A DNA stretch of 64,000 bases from assembly GCF_026230105.1 (NCBI RefSeq), contig NC_079477.1, positions 14,079,001 to 14,143,000 on the forward strand, given 5' to 3'. The translations under genes were made by a program, and so were the position numbers. This DNA comes from Diorhabda sublineata. Lineage: Eukaryota > Arthropoda > Insecta > Coleoptera > Chrysomelidae. Positions 12,349-22,880 of the stretch are shown here, piece after piece (the stretch's first letter is position 1; each line of letters starts with the position of its first letter). The notes under the pieces are model-generated. The model ran no database searches. It was given only the letters and a program-made list of their open reading frames with translations, and was not told the DNA's origin.

Positions 12349-15300
12349 ATTGTATTATAACCTTTTAAAAACTCACTAATATATTATTATATGTTTAATG
12401 TTTTAGTTTTATCCATTAAATTTTAATTTCATGTCGCTAGCGTGCTTCAAATCAATTCTAACAGCTTGCACAAAATGAGGAGCTCAATCCTTCAGCAATC
12501 ACGTATCGCGTAATGAGGATAATAAGGCTCATTGGTTATTGTTGGTATAAATTCAATTCAGAGCATATGAAGAAAAATTTTGGTTAGGTCAAATTGGCTT
12601 CTATAAAAAAAGGTCGTAATTAGCTGTTACTTATCTGTAGCCAATACCATAAGTTGAGTCTATGGAAGAACAATAGAAAAGCTTATAGAAACGGAATACA
12701 AACAGTAAGACGCGGAGAAAAAATGTGGCAATCGTGTGAGAAGATCTTGCACGAAGACCGTGTTCTGTCTAAAATAAGTCATTAAGAAACTAGAAAAAAT
12801 AGGCTAACACATCTACTATTCATCGAATCTTAGAAAGCTTACGTTAACTACCTATTAAGAAATTAGTGGAAGTACTCTAAGAAAGCAGTTTAGAATTTAA
12901 AGCGGATATGAGATCTAGAGTATAAAAATAGGTACTGAAATATCAGAGTTATTTAGAAATGAATAGAAAAGGAAAATTGGAGTTACAGAGATAGACGCAA
13001 TAAGAAGGGTATCTAGGACATCAACTCCACTTTTTTTCATTGCTAGTCGTTAACTTTCGGAACAAATTAACAAAATCTCTATTACACCAGTTTACTCCAT
13101 CTTTTGATTTGAACTCATAACTGTAGGTATTGATGCAGTTCGATAAATAACATTATTTCTGAACCTAGTGGATTTTTACGTATAATCTTTCTGATCATTT
13201 ACGTTAAGAATGCTTAGATGCGCCAGAAATTGCAAAACAAAGGAAATTCATTCCATTAAAAAAATAAAGTTCCTGGGTCAAGCATAATACAGGTTTTAGT
13301 TCAATAGTTTTGATAATATGCATCAATTTCCAAAGAATTACGTTCTCTAGGACTCGTTTTTATTATTATTATAAAGTTAACTTTATATGTTGGAGGTATT
13401 TATGTTAAAGGCTGCACAATTTCTCATACTTTTGGTTAGATTTGTTTAAAGTTATCAAAAATTTTTAAACAATAAGAATATGTTTGTCGGATATACTTTT
13501 CTCAGTGTATTCACCAGTAATAATGTTGTCTAGTTAGAATCGCGGCCTATCACATCTCACATACATATACTCCGACACACTGCAGCTCGGCGTTGGTACG
13601 TTGTTGGTAGAAATCAAGAATGTCGCTCGTCAGATCGCATTCCTTCAAATGTGTGTGGCGGCTTCCTGGTCACATTACGTTGAGACTCTGAAATATGCCA
13701 ACTTCTTCTAGGAATGTACCATTTCTCTTCTACGACCACGAATTTACTAACACTGTCTCATATACTAAGGTTAATTGTTATGTACTCATAATGTTGAGAA
13801 ACAAGGAAAAATTTGATTCATTTATAATATTCCTTATTATGTAGTTCATAATTATTGGTTCTATTAATTGTTGTGATATTTACAGATTAACTTGACCTTT
13901 TTTTCAGTATATTTTAGAATAATTTGACTTGGGCGGCAATAGAAGCTGAGCATAGTTGCTCATATCTCCTATACATGTCTATAAAAACTTTTTATTACAG
14001 TGAAATTATTAGTTTCATCATCAAGTATAGCTTCTTTCAAAAATTGCTTGATGTTCGTGTTCACAATAATGATGCAACAAACTTCTTGTTATCATACTAG
14101 GATACATAATTTTTTTATGTTATCAGATGAATTTCCAACGATTCTAATGTAAAATGGTATTTTGAATTTTATTTACTTCGTTCCATTTTAAACGTGAGAA
14201 AAGCTCCCTCAAAGCCAAAAATAATAATTATGATTTTGATAGCATAGATAACATAGACAATGAAAACAGACGAAAGAATAGCCACGCTATTCCTATTTTA
14301 AACGTCTAATTATCACAACAACAAATAACTTTAGATACAAAACAACTTTACTATAGAAATAAATCCAGAGTTACCCCCTGAATTCACTGTGATTTTATTA
14401 TATATCTATCATTATTTTTATTAAAAGCTTCTTTCAAAAAATGCTTGATGATTTGTGTTACGCATCAATAACATACTTTTCAAACTGTTTCCTATTTTTT
14501 TAAAAAACTTTTTCTTTTCCAATACATAAAAATCACCAACTACTACATCAATATGAATTATGGTTTACATTCGTTTATAGTTTAATTATGATAAAAAATT
14601 TCAACCCATTATCCATCAATTTCAAATATTAATTCTTAAGTATTTATATAAATCATATTTTTTTGGATAAGCTCGTAATATTATGTTATTTGTTGGATAT
14701 TAAAAGTAGAAATGATATCAAATTGGTCTTTGTTCTCACTATATTTCTCACGAGTAGCTAAAAAAGAATAGATTTGTAATATTTTTTAAAAAGGTAGTTA
14801 AACGTTTAATATAAGATTTATGTCTACCCCACTGGATATGTAATTGAAAACTAATCTACAAAATATCATGAACACCTATATATTAGACTTCTTTTTGGGG
14901 AAATACATTTGTTTCATTGATATAAACTACTTCCTTATATTACATAGCCCTGTTCGTAGACTTGGTACTGTTTTTCCTGGAATACTGAAAAATGTTATTA
15001 AAGAATCCCTACGGAAGTTCTCCACTAAGACACCATACGGCATTATTAAAAAGTTTGTCGCTAAGTTGCCATTCCAGTGTTATTTCATTCTCGTTAACAG
15101 AAGAAGACTTCCAGTACTGGTTCAAAAAATCAAGTATTAACAAGGAACAATGTCGGAATAAAAGTTGACTATATATTGAGAGCGAAACTTAGTAAAAATA
15201 TATGAATTCCAAATGAAATAATCATCTACAACTACCACATAATCTCTCGAGTACTAAAATAATATTGAAAGGTAATAACAAATCTCATTCGTGTGAATTG

Positions 15301-15568
15301 GATATTATTGAACATTTAATATGTATCATTTTAAGCCAATCAGATGCCTTAACTTTGATAGATTGCTGTAACAATAACTTCTCGAAATTTTTTTAGGTCG
15401 CGTCATAATTGCAAAGGCGTAAATGATATTTTTCTACACCCTATCTTCAAACTACCTTGTATTTCACTGGTTTGTAACACTTACAGAGTTTGTTCATGGT
15501 AAGAATGAGTAAAAAAAACGTAAAAAAAGTGCCATATCGTTAACTTTATTCCTCGCTCTCTATAACAG
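12349..15568. other. No recognised genes; one 98-codon ORF
   Basis: AT-rich sequence. A reading near 12975-13020 (TEIDAIRRVSRTSTPL) recalls the DAIRRSARISR block of RTE-type LINEs but stands alone. A GC-richer patch sits at 13540-13740. Two similar words (AGCTTCTTTCAAAAA-TGCTTGATG) occur near 14032 and 14426 and may be remains of one repeat. The ORF at 14844-15140 (98 codons, with LGTVFPGILKNVIKESL and RRRLPVLV) is unrecognised. Confidence 0.45.
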
Positions 15569-15599
15569 TTGATTAGTGCAACTAGTTCATACCTTTACT

Positions 15600-16865
15600 T
15601 TTCTATTATTATTATTATTAAGATTGAAAGTGAAGATTCTCAGTTTAAGATATGTGCTTTTGAAGAAATCATAGAAAAAGAAAACTATCTGGAAGAATAT
15701 AACACTTTTATAAAATGGCGGAACCAGTATAATATTCACAGACGCGAGCTATCAACTTATTCTGCAGGAAGGTCTAAAAAATTCAATTCCTTTGCACTAT
15801 GGTGCAGCAATTTTAAACTAAAAGCAACTTTAATTATGAATGTTAATTTAGATTCAAATAAATATGCCAAATTAACAGCGTTTCTGAAACGAACATTGAT
15901 TGGGGACAAACCTAAAAAATCTAACAGTTTCTACTCATCATTTATATCAAAAATATGCTAAACTTAGAACGACAAACGAAATCAGCAGCCAATGATTCCT
16001 ATCATATCGAAATGAAAAATGTACAAAATATATATTTATTATAAACACTTTTTTCGAAAATTCTATCGTTAATTGCGCAATATTTAAGAATATATAGGAC
16101 ATACGTTTCGAGGTACTTTGACATCGCTTCTAGTTGATTCGGTTCTTGATTCTTCAATTAAAACAACATGGAGGAAGGAAATCCACTGCTGTTGCCGAAG
16201 CGCAATTCTTTCAATCCAAAATTAAAATATGGTTCACGAATTTTACAAGGAACAAATAACAACAGTTTTTTTAACTAAAGTTCTACATCGTATGAGAGTC
16301 AAGGTACTAATTTGAGTATTACAAATATTCTCCACTTAAATGAAGCTTCATCTGGTAATAAAACGGACACAAGCGTAACTGGATCGAAAATTCACAAACA
16401 GGGCCGAATACCAGTGCAAGAACAAAATATGCCGCCCTATTAGCGTATCTAGTCGAAATTTGATTATTGAGGCGAGATATGAGGTTAATTTCTAGTCTAG
16501 TCGGTAGGTACCTACCTACGCCGGGGAAATATTCATTAGTAAAAATTGTCTCTATCTAGCAAATGTGTCTAGATCTTATTGGAGATAGGAATAATTGGAT
16601 AATTCAATGCCGACTTTGAGGTATGACGCACCTACTGTTTACATTTTAGATTGGGAAAATTAATAACATTTTTGGGAAAATTAATAAAAACATTTTATTG
16701 CATGATGGGGTTCTGTTAGGTTAGGTTTTTTTTTGGAGACCTTTTGCCTTTTGCCACCCCGTGTTAGTGCCGCCCGGGTGCCATGCACCCCCGGCACGGT
16801 TCGGCCCTGTTCACAAGATCAACTTAACTATTGCGTTATCAATATTTAAAATGTGAAGTGAAACA
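15600..16865 (+). pseudogene. Crypton-like tyrosine recombinase remnant, copy 1
   Basis: Tyrosine recombinases of the Crypton type move DNA using Arg, His, Arg and a nucleophilic Tyr. The N-terminal core-binding half is an open frame to 15961: NYLEEYNTFIKWRNQYNI, then FALWCSNFKLKATLIM, then KYAKLTAFLKR and KPKKSNSF. The catalytic middle with the first Arg is deleted. The C-terminal catalytic part resumes at about 16097 with GHTFRGTLTSLLVDS, a His-x-x-Arg box. One base out of frame follows HGGRKSTAVAEAQFF at about 16167-16210, where families of this type have HGGW and then a Tyr; here W is R and Tyr is replaced. A Ser/Asn-rich tail follows. The last codons are separated by a MITE at 16399 and appear to resume at 16818 (HKINLTIALSIF) to a stop near 16855. 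Family assignment rests on motif order; the copy is inactive. Confidence 0.7.
16399..16809. mobile_element. hAT-type MITE inside the Crypton-like copy
   Basis: A 411-bp non-autonomous element. Its ends are inverted CAGGGCCGAA (16399) and TTCGGCCCTG (16809). The flanks are TTCACAAA (16391-16398) and TTCACAAG (16810-16817), an 8-bp target duplication with one mismatch. Terminal CAGGG and an 8-bp duplication are hallmarks of the hAT superfamily. A GCCGCCC word recurs near both ends. The right part is GC-rich. There is no coding capacity. Joining the flanks restores a readable end of the recombinase frame, which supports the insertion. Confidence 0.85.
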
Positions 16866-17125
16866 AAAATATATAATTTAGTTGTTAGTTTCTCTTAATA
16901 TCATTGTCTACAATTAATAATAGAGCTGCACAAAAGATAATGTATGCATCATGTACATGAATTGTCTTTTTTTACTTATGGAGTTGCCGGTCAACTTTTT
17001 CCATTCGTGAAAAAAGTGGCACTTTATGCACTTGTTGCATATATTACTATTTTCTACGCCCGTTATAATATTCACGTTTTTTTTATTCATTTGCATTCAT
17101 AAAGAATGTAATTTCTGAATCGGTA

Positions 17126-17172
17126 AAAAGCGTGGAAAAAAGTAACGTAGCAGTTCATTTTTCCACGCTTTT
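17126..17172. repeat. Perfect 14-bp inverted repeat (hairpin)
   Basis: AAAAGCGTGGAAAA at 17126-17139 and TTTTCCACGCTTTT at 17159-17172 form a perfect 14-bp stem with a 19-base loop. It lies between the two recombinase fragments. Role unknown. Confidence 0.85.
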
Positions 17173-17344
17173 GAAGTGTCGTAACTTGTCATTTTGTAAT
17201 GCAATTAGAAAATTGTTTTATCAAGATAGTGGAATGTGAACGCTTTCTTTCTCATGTCAATTCGTTTCTCCGATAAACTGTCATACACCTTTATTTCTTG
17301 ATATTAGTTCAAGAAAACCCTTTTTGTGTCCAATTAAAAGGAGT

Positions 17345-17790
17345 GTAGTATTATTATTAGTGATGGAGAGTACCTAATAGTGGAGAAAGTTTAAACTGCA
17401 CACATGTTGTTGAATCGGCATCTGCAGCGACTATGAATCTTCTCCCTGAGAAATCCAGGGAACAGTATTTAAAGGAATATAATTCTTTTATGAAGTGGCA
17501 TACCAAAAAAGACATAAACAGCTTCACAGAAAGAGTGTTACTAGTTTTCAACACTTTGGTCGACATCAGTAAATACTCGAAGCTCCAGACGATCATTATC
17601 TCATGCATAAGGTATGATAGCAAAAAATTTTAATGTAAGTTTAAATGTTATTTGTAACATCTTTCAGGTTGCTTTAATATTTGGAATCGCAGGAGCTCTG
17701 CGGAGGGAGGAATTACTTAAAATGAAGTGTAACGACATTGAAAATACCTTTTACAGTATAGAAATGGAAAATGCAAAATATAAGTTTTGA
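17345..17790 (+). pseudogene. Crypton-like tyrosine recombinase remnant, copy 2
   Basis: Second fragment of the same family as at 15.6 kb, same strand. The frame through 17433 reads ATMNLLPEKSREQYLKEYNS, then FMKWHTKKDINSFTERVLLV. A deletion removes about 20 residues of the core-binding domain before DISKYSKL. In another frame APDDHYLMHK (17582-17611) is followed, after a possible 56-bp intron, by VALIFGIAGALRREELLKMK from 17668; the GALRREEL block holds the first catalytic Arg. The frame ends at a stop at 17788-17790, and the His-x-x-Arg and Tyr parts are absent. The left end of a pogo-like element begins about 65 bp further on, so that insertion may have removed the rest. The copy is broken and non-functional. 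Confidence 0.7.
17612..17667 (+). other. Probable 56-bp intron in copy 2
   Basis: The sequence begins GTATGA after AAG and ends TTTCAG before GTT. Removing it joins LMHK to VALIFG in phase 0, which matches the continuity expected for the recombinase domain. It contains an in-frame stop and is AT-rich, and its length suits a short insect intron. It could also be a small insertion that happens to carry GT and AG ends. Confidence 0.5.
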
Positions 17791-17963
17791 AAATTCTCTC
17801 GCTTATCCCAGCATATGTGAATGTACCTAATCCAAAAAACTACATTGGGTATATATTTCGAGGCAAATATGGCCCACCTTAATATATTTGTTGTTTTTTT
17901 AATTAAAACTATGGTGCTTGTTCGGACAATTTTTATCAATGTAATATGTTAGTATGTAGATAA

Positions 17964-17965
<2 letters not shown>

Positions 17966-18015
<50 letters not shown>
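17966..18015. repeat. (TA)n microsatellite
   Basis: About 25 uninterrupted TA units inside the left, non-coding part of the pogo-like element. Confidence 0.95.
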
Positions 18016-18019
<4 letters not shown>

Positions 18020-18228
18020 AGCATAGTAAAAAATAATTCACAGTAGTTATATGCAATACTTCATTGTATTACACTTGGGCCATATTAAACATCTGGTCGG
18101 ATTATATATCCCGCAGTAAAAATCTTCAAACTTAAAGAATATTGATTTCGTTTTAATTTATTTAAGATGAGTTTACAAAATATTAAACTAATTCTAATAT
18201 TCATAAAAAAAATATAAAAAGGAAACAT

Positions 18229-19595
18229 TCAACAGCATGGAAACTCTTCATCGTCGTTAGGCTCAAGACCAACGCATTCCTCGTGATACCAAATAAAACA
18301 TTTTGAACACATTCGCATATCAAGTTGGTCTTCTGTTTCACAAGCTGCACATAACCATGACTCCTGTGTAGCTTGATTACACGTGGACTGTGGGATTGAA
18401 CGTTGTTTGGAAGTTGACGTATCTGAAAGTTTTGAAGTTGGATATTCCCTAGCTGCTTGGCCATGTCCCTCCGTGAAAAGGCTTTTTCTTACTTGCTGCG
18501 CTTCAAAATTTAACGCCTTTCGCCTAATCCTAGTCTCTCCAACATTCTTTCCTTCGGTAGGAGTCGGAAGTATTTCCTGAAAAGACGTATTCAATGTCTT
18601 AGGTGGAGAAGATTGTTGAGGAATTGGTTTGCTTCTAATTAAAGTCGCCAGTTCATCGTCTGAACTCGGAAGACTTTCATTTATTTCATGGGGCAATAGT
18701 CTTTGTGTTACTAAAGAAGGTGCGACTGTGGCATCAGGTATTGCGTCAGGATTTAGAGGGAACAATCCTGTAGCTCTAAATCCGCTCACAATATTTCCGA
18801 CGTCATACACTTGGGCCAAACACGGGAAAATATTATGTTCAACCTACTCTTGTTCATACTTCTTTGTGGGAAAGTATCCCAGTATCTCAAAAGTTCCTGA
18901 TCCCAGTTTGCTTCAAAAGAGCGAAATACAGCCTTATCCAATGGCTAGAGCTCGTGCGTTGTATTTAAAGGCAAACAGAATAAAGTGATACCAAGGGACT
19001 CTGCTGTTTCAGCAATGGCAAAATCTAAATGGCTTGCAGCTCCATCAAACACAAACAGTTTAGACCCGTTCGATTTATACTGAGCAAAATGTCTTAGAAA
19101 GTCATTGAAGAGTTGTGTCGTCTTTAGGTGCCATTTTTTCAGAGTTCCGTGAGGCAAATTATCGCAAAATTCTGGTTTTAAGCGTTTTCTTCGAAACAAT
19201 ATCATAGGTGGAATAGAGTTGCCCATACCATTACAACAAGCTAAGATTGTTACATTTTCGGCGTGTTCAGGCGCAACCATATGAACCCGCCCGAACTCCT
19301 GACAATATAGAAACTTTTGATGTCGCACAAGTTTGGGAGTGAGAGACAATCCAATTTGAGAGTATCCCTTAATCCGTTGCACAAAATTTCTCTCCTGTGC
19401 CTGATTTAATATACTTGGACGACCCAGTTTCTTTTATGACAAGCCTCGAATTAAATATCGCCGTAACGTGCACCTTGGTGCCTCGAATCTAGAACATACA
19501 TTTCTTTGATATTCTCCGCTTCTGAAAGCTGCTACTGCTTGTTCAAGTTGGTCTCGTGACCAATACTTGCGCAGGTTTTTGCAAATCTTCCCCAT
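18229..19595 (-). pseudogene. pogo-like transposase with C-terminal PHD finger
   Basis: The likely start is Met at 19595 (MGKICKNLRKYWSRDQLEQA), a pipsqueak-type HTH: VAAFRSGEYQRNVCSRF, then TLRRYLIRG. A stop follows near 19434. The frame then resumes with GRPSILNQAQE and YSQIGLSLTPKLVRHQ. An internal deletion joins FLYCQEFG directly to RVHMVAPEHAENVTILACCN, removing the first catalytic Asp. The second Asp is in LFVFDGAASHLD. The third lies in PLDKAVFRSFE, just after a TAG where this family has Gln. A one-base shift near 18815 leads to NIVSGFRATGLFPLNPDAIP. A Ser/Thr-rich linker then ends in a PHD finger: WLCAACETEDQLDMRMCSKC and WYHEECVG, closing CC. PHD-tailed pogo transposases are known in insects. 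Only the internal deletion, stops and one shift separate it from an intact frame; it is inactive. Confidence 0.9.
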
Positions 19596-19854
19596 CTCAA
19601 ATCTAAAGCAAACAAAAGAAAGAGAAAACAGTTTTAAGGTAATATATTCCACTGGCGGGTTATATGGCGTCTAAAGTTTGCCTATACAATGGTGTGTGTA
19701 GGGGCATATATGCAGTTGCCTACTGATGTCAGACTGCGAATAAATACTTTACTTTTTGTGCTAGCGATTTTGGGCTTTATTACCCGCTGGGCCATATTTA
19801 CCTCCACTACCTTTTAATAATATAAAATAACAATTTGACTTAATATAGTAATTG

Positions 19855-21757
19855 TAATATATTGTCTCGGAAAAGGCTTGTACGATTTGTATAAAGTTTT
19901 GTGTTCGCAAGGATCTTGTGATACGTTTTATGGTACGCCTTTCGAAATCATTAAGAAATATTTAATATTTTTCATCTGATGTTCCCTATACCTAAAAGCT
20001 ATAATTTCTAGTTTCTGGAGTTATAACTACATTTACAATATCTCCACCAAAGTTACAATAAATATTGTACATTTAGAAGGTTACGATTAGATAAATTCGT
20101 TTAATTTGAACATTCTTTAATAATTTATGTGCTAATACAAATCTCGTAACAAGGTCTAGTGTCAGTAAGTTAGTAAAGAGTTCAACGAAGCTGGTGCAGT
20201 GAAATATTTATCCAAATCATGGCGCAGAGAACCTACAACAACTGAAGACAAATCTTCAAATGTTTGTGTCAGTAGATCCACATTTATGAAGCAGAAAAAT
20301 TACAAATTTTAGAAAACATACTTTAAAGGCGATTACACCAGATGCTCAAAATGTTGTCCATTTACTTCAATACAGCAAGCCATGCGATTTTTAAAGCTCT
20401 GCAATACATTTTACAACATCCCTCACTGCTTCACTTCTCAATTCTTCTTATCTCTGTGGTAATCCTGGTAATCTTATCTTTTAATTCCTAAATATTTGCA
20501 GGTTTTGTTTTATAAACCATGTTTTTTAAGGGACCCCACAGGAAATATTCTAAAAGATTCATGTCGGGTGATCACGGGGGCTATTCGGTAAAACCACGCC
20601 TTCCATTCCATCTTCTGGGAAACACATTATTTAGGTATTGCTTCACCTTACACGCATAGTGAGGTGGGGCACCATATAACCAAATATTGTCGTTTGGGAA
20701 TTTGTTATTTTCTGAAAATTTGTAATAATGGAGTTTTTTTTAGATGTATTTGAAAATACTTACTTGAATTTGGAAATATCCGAGCCAACCAAGGTAAAAT
20801 ACTATTTTCCAATAAATCTAAATACGCCGGACCATTTAAGTTACCACTTATTTTGTCGCCCACACATCCAGTTTTTCCGTATATTGGGTGTGGGATTCAC
20901 GCATTCAAAGAAGATTGTTACATGACCAGTATCCACAATTATGACGATTTACGTTTCCATTAATACAAAAAGTCACCTCATTGTAACATTGATTGTAATA
21001 TTTAAACTTAATATTATTTAAATTCACGTCTATCAAAATCGTCATCTGACAAATCTTGAACCAACGTTACTTTGTATGAATGGAATTTATTATTACGAAA
21101 AATTTTCATTACGGATGTTTGCGAAAGATCAACTTCCCTGGATATTTGTCTAGTAGGTATTCAAGTGTGGATCATCTTCTAACAGGACACATACATCTAA
21201 AGATTAGTTTTCAGTTGATGCGGTTTTACTGCACCCTGATTTGGATAAAGCTGTTACTGAACAGTTTCCTTAAATTTTTTTACTAATTTACTGACAGTAG
21301 ATCTTGTTATGGGATTTCCTCTAGGATATAAATTATTAAAGATATTACACGTTTCTTGTTGACTTCTACGCCTGTCGCCATATTCTACTATCAACAATAA
21401 TAATTTATTGAAACGTCAAAATTGTTATTGTAGCAGCCATAGCCACCTAAATGTATTATTTTAACTTTGGCGGAGATAATGTGGCTATAACTCCGAAATT
21501 ATGGTATTTAGGTATAGGGAACATTGGATGAAAAATAATAAATATTTCTTAAGGATTTCGAAAACTGAACAATATACAGGGTGATCAATTTGAAATAACC
21601 AAGTTCATTATGTTTCCGGAAAAAGGAAAGATCTGACAACAATCTAAATACTTCCATAATACCGGCCGTATCACAAGACCCTTGCGCTCAAAAATTTATA
21701 AAAATCGTACAAAATGTTTTCGAGATAATTAAGGTGTTCCGTATATAAAACTCTGTA
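19855..21757 (-). mobile_element. Tc1/mariner-superfamily element with long inverted repeats
   Basis: Minus-strand transposase of a Tc3-like type common in insects. Reading from 21420 down: GDRRRSQQETCNIFNN, then PITRSTVSKLVKKFKET (HTH), then SVMKIFRNNKFHSYKV and LVQDLSDDDFDRR. The first catalytic block reads YNEVTFCINGNVNRHNCGYW near 20960, with Asn where Asp is expected. The second reads IWLYGAPPHYA near 20690, its Asp also lost. The third, PPRSPDMNLLEYFLWGPLK, lies near 20560. The C-terminal segment CCIEVNGQHFEHL ends near 20340. The inverted repeats are long: TTCGAAATC-TTAAGAAATA and TGTTCCCTATACC occur near 19945-19995 and inverted near 21510-21560. An outer block (CGTATCACAAGA-CCTTGCG) lies near 19900-19925 and 21668-21690. 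About 90 bp present in the right repeat are missing from the left. Confidence 0.85.
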
Positions 21758-21899
21758 TAATATCTCATTCCACACTAAATTGAATTATGCCACTCTATTG
21801 TCTTTGTCAATCTTCGGAACTTATTAAATGTATTTGCCAGTTTTAATTGCGAAGGTAGCTGATTGAATAATTTAAAATATTAATAAATAAAAATAAAAA

Positions 21900-22375
21900 A
21901 ATATTAATACTACGATAAGTATGAGTGCTTTGAAGAATATCATAATGCGAAGCTGCACTTATCTGCACCTACAAAATGGAAGGGAAAATATGTTGATGAA
22001 AACACTGCTATGGACCTTTTCCGAACAAGTACCATGAATTTTCACCATAACAATCGTCTGGAAAATTATATGATTACAAACAACCAAGACTTTAACACCG
22101 GAGGGACTGAATAGATTCTTTAAAGAAGATCCAGCTCATACATTTCTTCGGACTATAAAATATCCGTTTTACACAGATTGCAGCAATTACGGGTTTTATG
22201 GTAGCCCGCTACACGACTTGTTATATTCCATGAAAACTGAGGATATAGAGTAGGAAGTATCTTACGCTGGGCCCACCTCAAGGAACTATTAAATTACCAG
22301 AATGAGCAATGCATTATACAAAAATGGCATGAATAAGTTAGCTTCTTTCGACGATCATGAGCAACAATTTGTGTG
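21900..22375 (+). pseudogene. Pseudogene of an unrecognised conserved-looking protein
   Basis: From about 21915 one frame reads YECFEEYHNAKLHLSAPTKW, then KGKYVDENTAMDLFRTSTMN and NRLENYMITNNQDFNTGG, ending at a stop near 22112. A shifted frame takes over with FFKEDPAHTFLRTIKYPFYT and DCSNYGFYGSPLHDLLYSMK to about 22250. A stop then precedes EVSYAGPTSRNY and later MSNALYKNGMNKLASFDDHE near 22365. The composition (Trp, Cys, Tyr, Pro in meaningful spacing) is unlike chance translation of AT-rich DNA. I do not recognise the protein. No intron signals are apparent, so a retrocopy is possible. At least one frameshift and two stops make it non-functional. Confidence 0.45.
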
Positions 22376-22391
22376 AACGGGGGTTGTGTGT

Positions 22392-22456
22392 TGACATCAT
22401 AGCTGTGAAATAACTAGAAGTATTAAATGAGCCACAGTTGCCAAAGGTTACGTCAA
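22392..22456. repeat. Dispersed repeat, copy A
   Basis: This block has a diverged partner at 48895-48956. Shared words are CATC-TAGCTGTGAAA-AACTAG and GTTGCCAAAGGTTAC, in the same order and orientation and at similar spacing. The family is unidentified. Confidence 0.6.
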
Positions 22457-22541
22457 CGATAACACAAATAATAAGAGTTGAAATAATTAACAGGAATGAC
22501 TGTACCATACATACAACACCACAAAAAGTACTACTTATAAT

Positions 22542-22574
22542 AAGTCTTACTTATAATAAGTCCAGGGAAGACTA
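22542..22574. repeat. Short tandem palindromic repeat
   Basis: The self-complementary word ACTTATAATAAGT occurs twice in direct succession, separated by CTT. It looks like a local duplication; function unknown. Confidence 0.7.
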
Positions 22575-22880
22575 TTAATATGTAAATGTTAATAACTCTA
22601 TGAATATTACTAATAATTGTAATTATCAAGTTAACAAAAATTATTTTTTTAGCTTATAGTGCCCCCTTCGTCCTTTTCCAGAATGTTGTACCATATCAAA
22701 GTTATATTTTTTTTAATGAAGGACCCTATATTTTATAGCATATCGTAACAAATTCAATCCCCTTTACAATGTGAAAATGAAGTTCTGTTGAGGCCAAAGC
22801 ATTTGAAAATTAGTAGAAATTCTGAAAAATTATTGAGTTCGTCAATATTCATTGAATCTAATACAGGATGAATCAAAATA

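Larger units (their letters stand above)
17855..19808 (-). mobile_element. pogo-like DNA transposon
   Basis: Inverted ends are GGCAAATATGGCCCACC at 17862-17878 and its counterpart TGGGCCATATTTACC at 19788-19802. The exact outer boundary is uncertain by several bases; pogo elements duplicate TA and there are TA dinucleotides just outside on both sides. A third partial copy of the motif (TGGGCCATATTA) lies at about 18077. The element carries the transposase remnant described separately and a (TA)n tract near its left end. Confidence 0.7.

Noticed and set aside
12660..13020. Possible RTE-type LINE tail
   Set aside because: One short block (EIDAIRRVSRTS) is not enough without neighbouring motifs.
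16727..16740. TTAGG-like telomeric units next to a poly-T, hinting at a TRAS or SART insertion
   Set aside because: Only two units are present, and the stretch lies inside the 411-bp hAT-type MITE defined by inverted ends and an 8-bp duplication.
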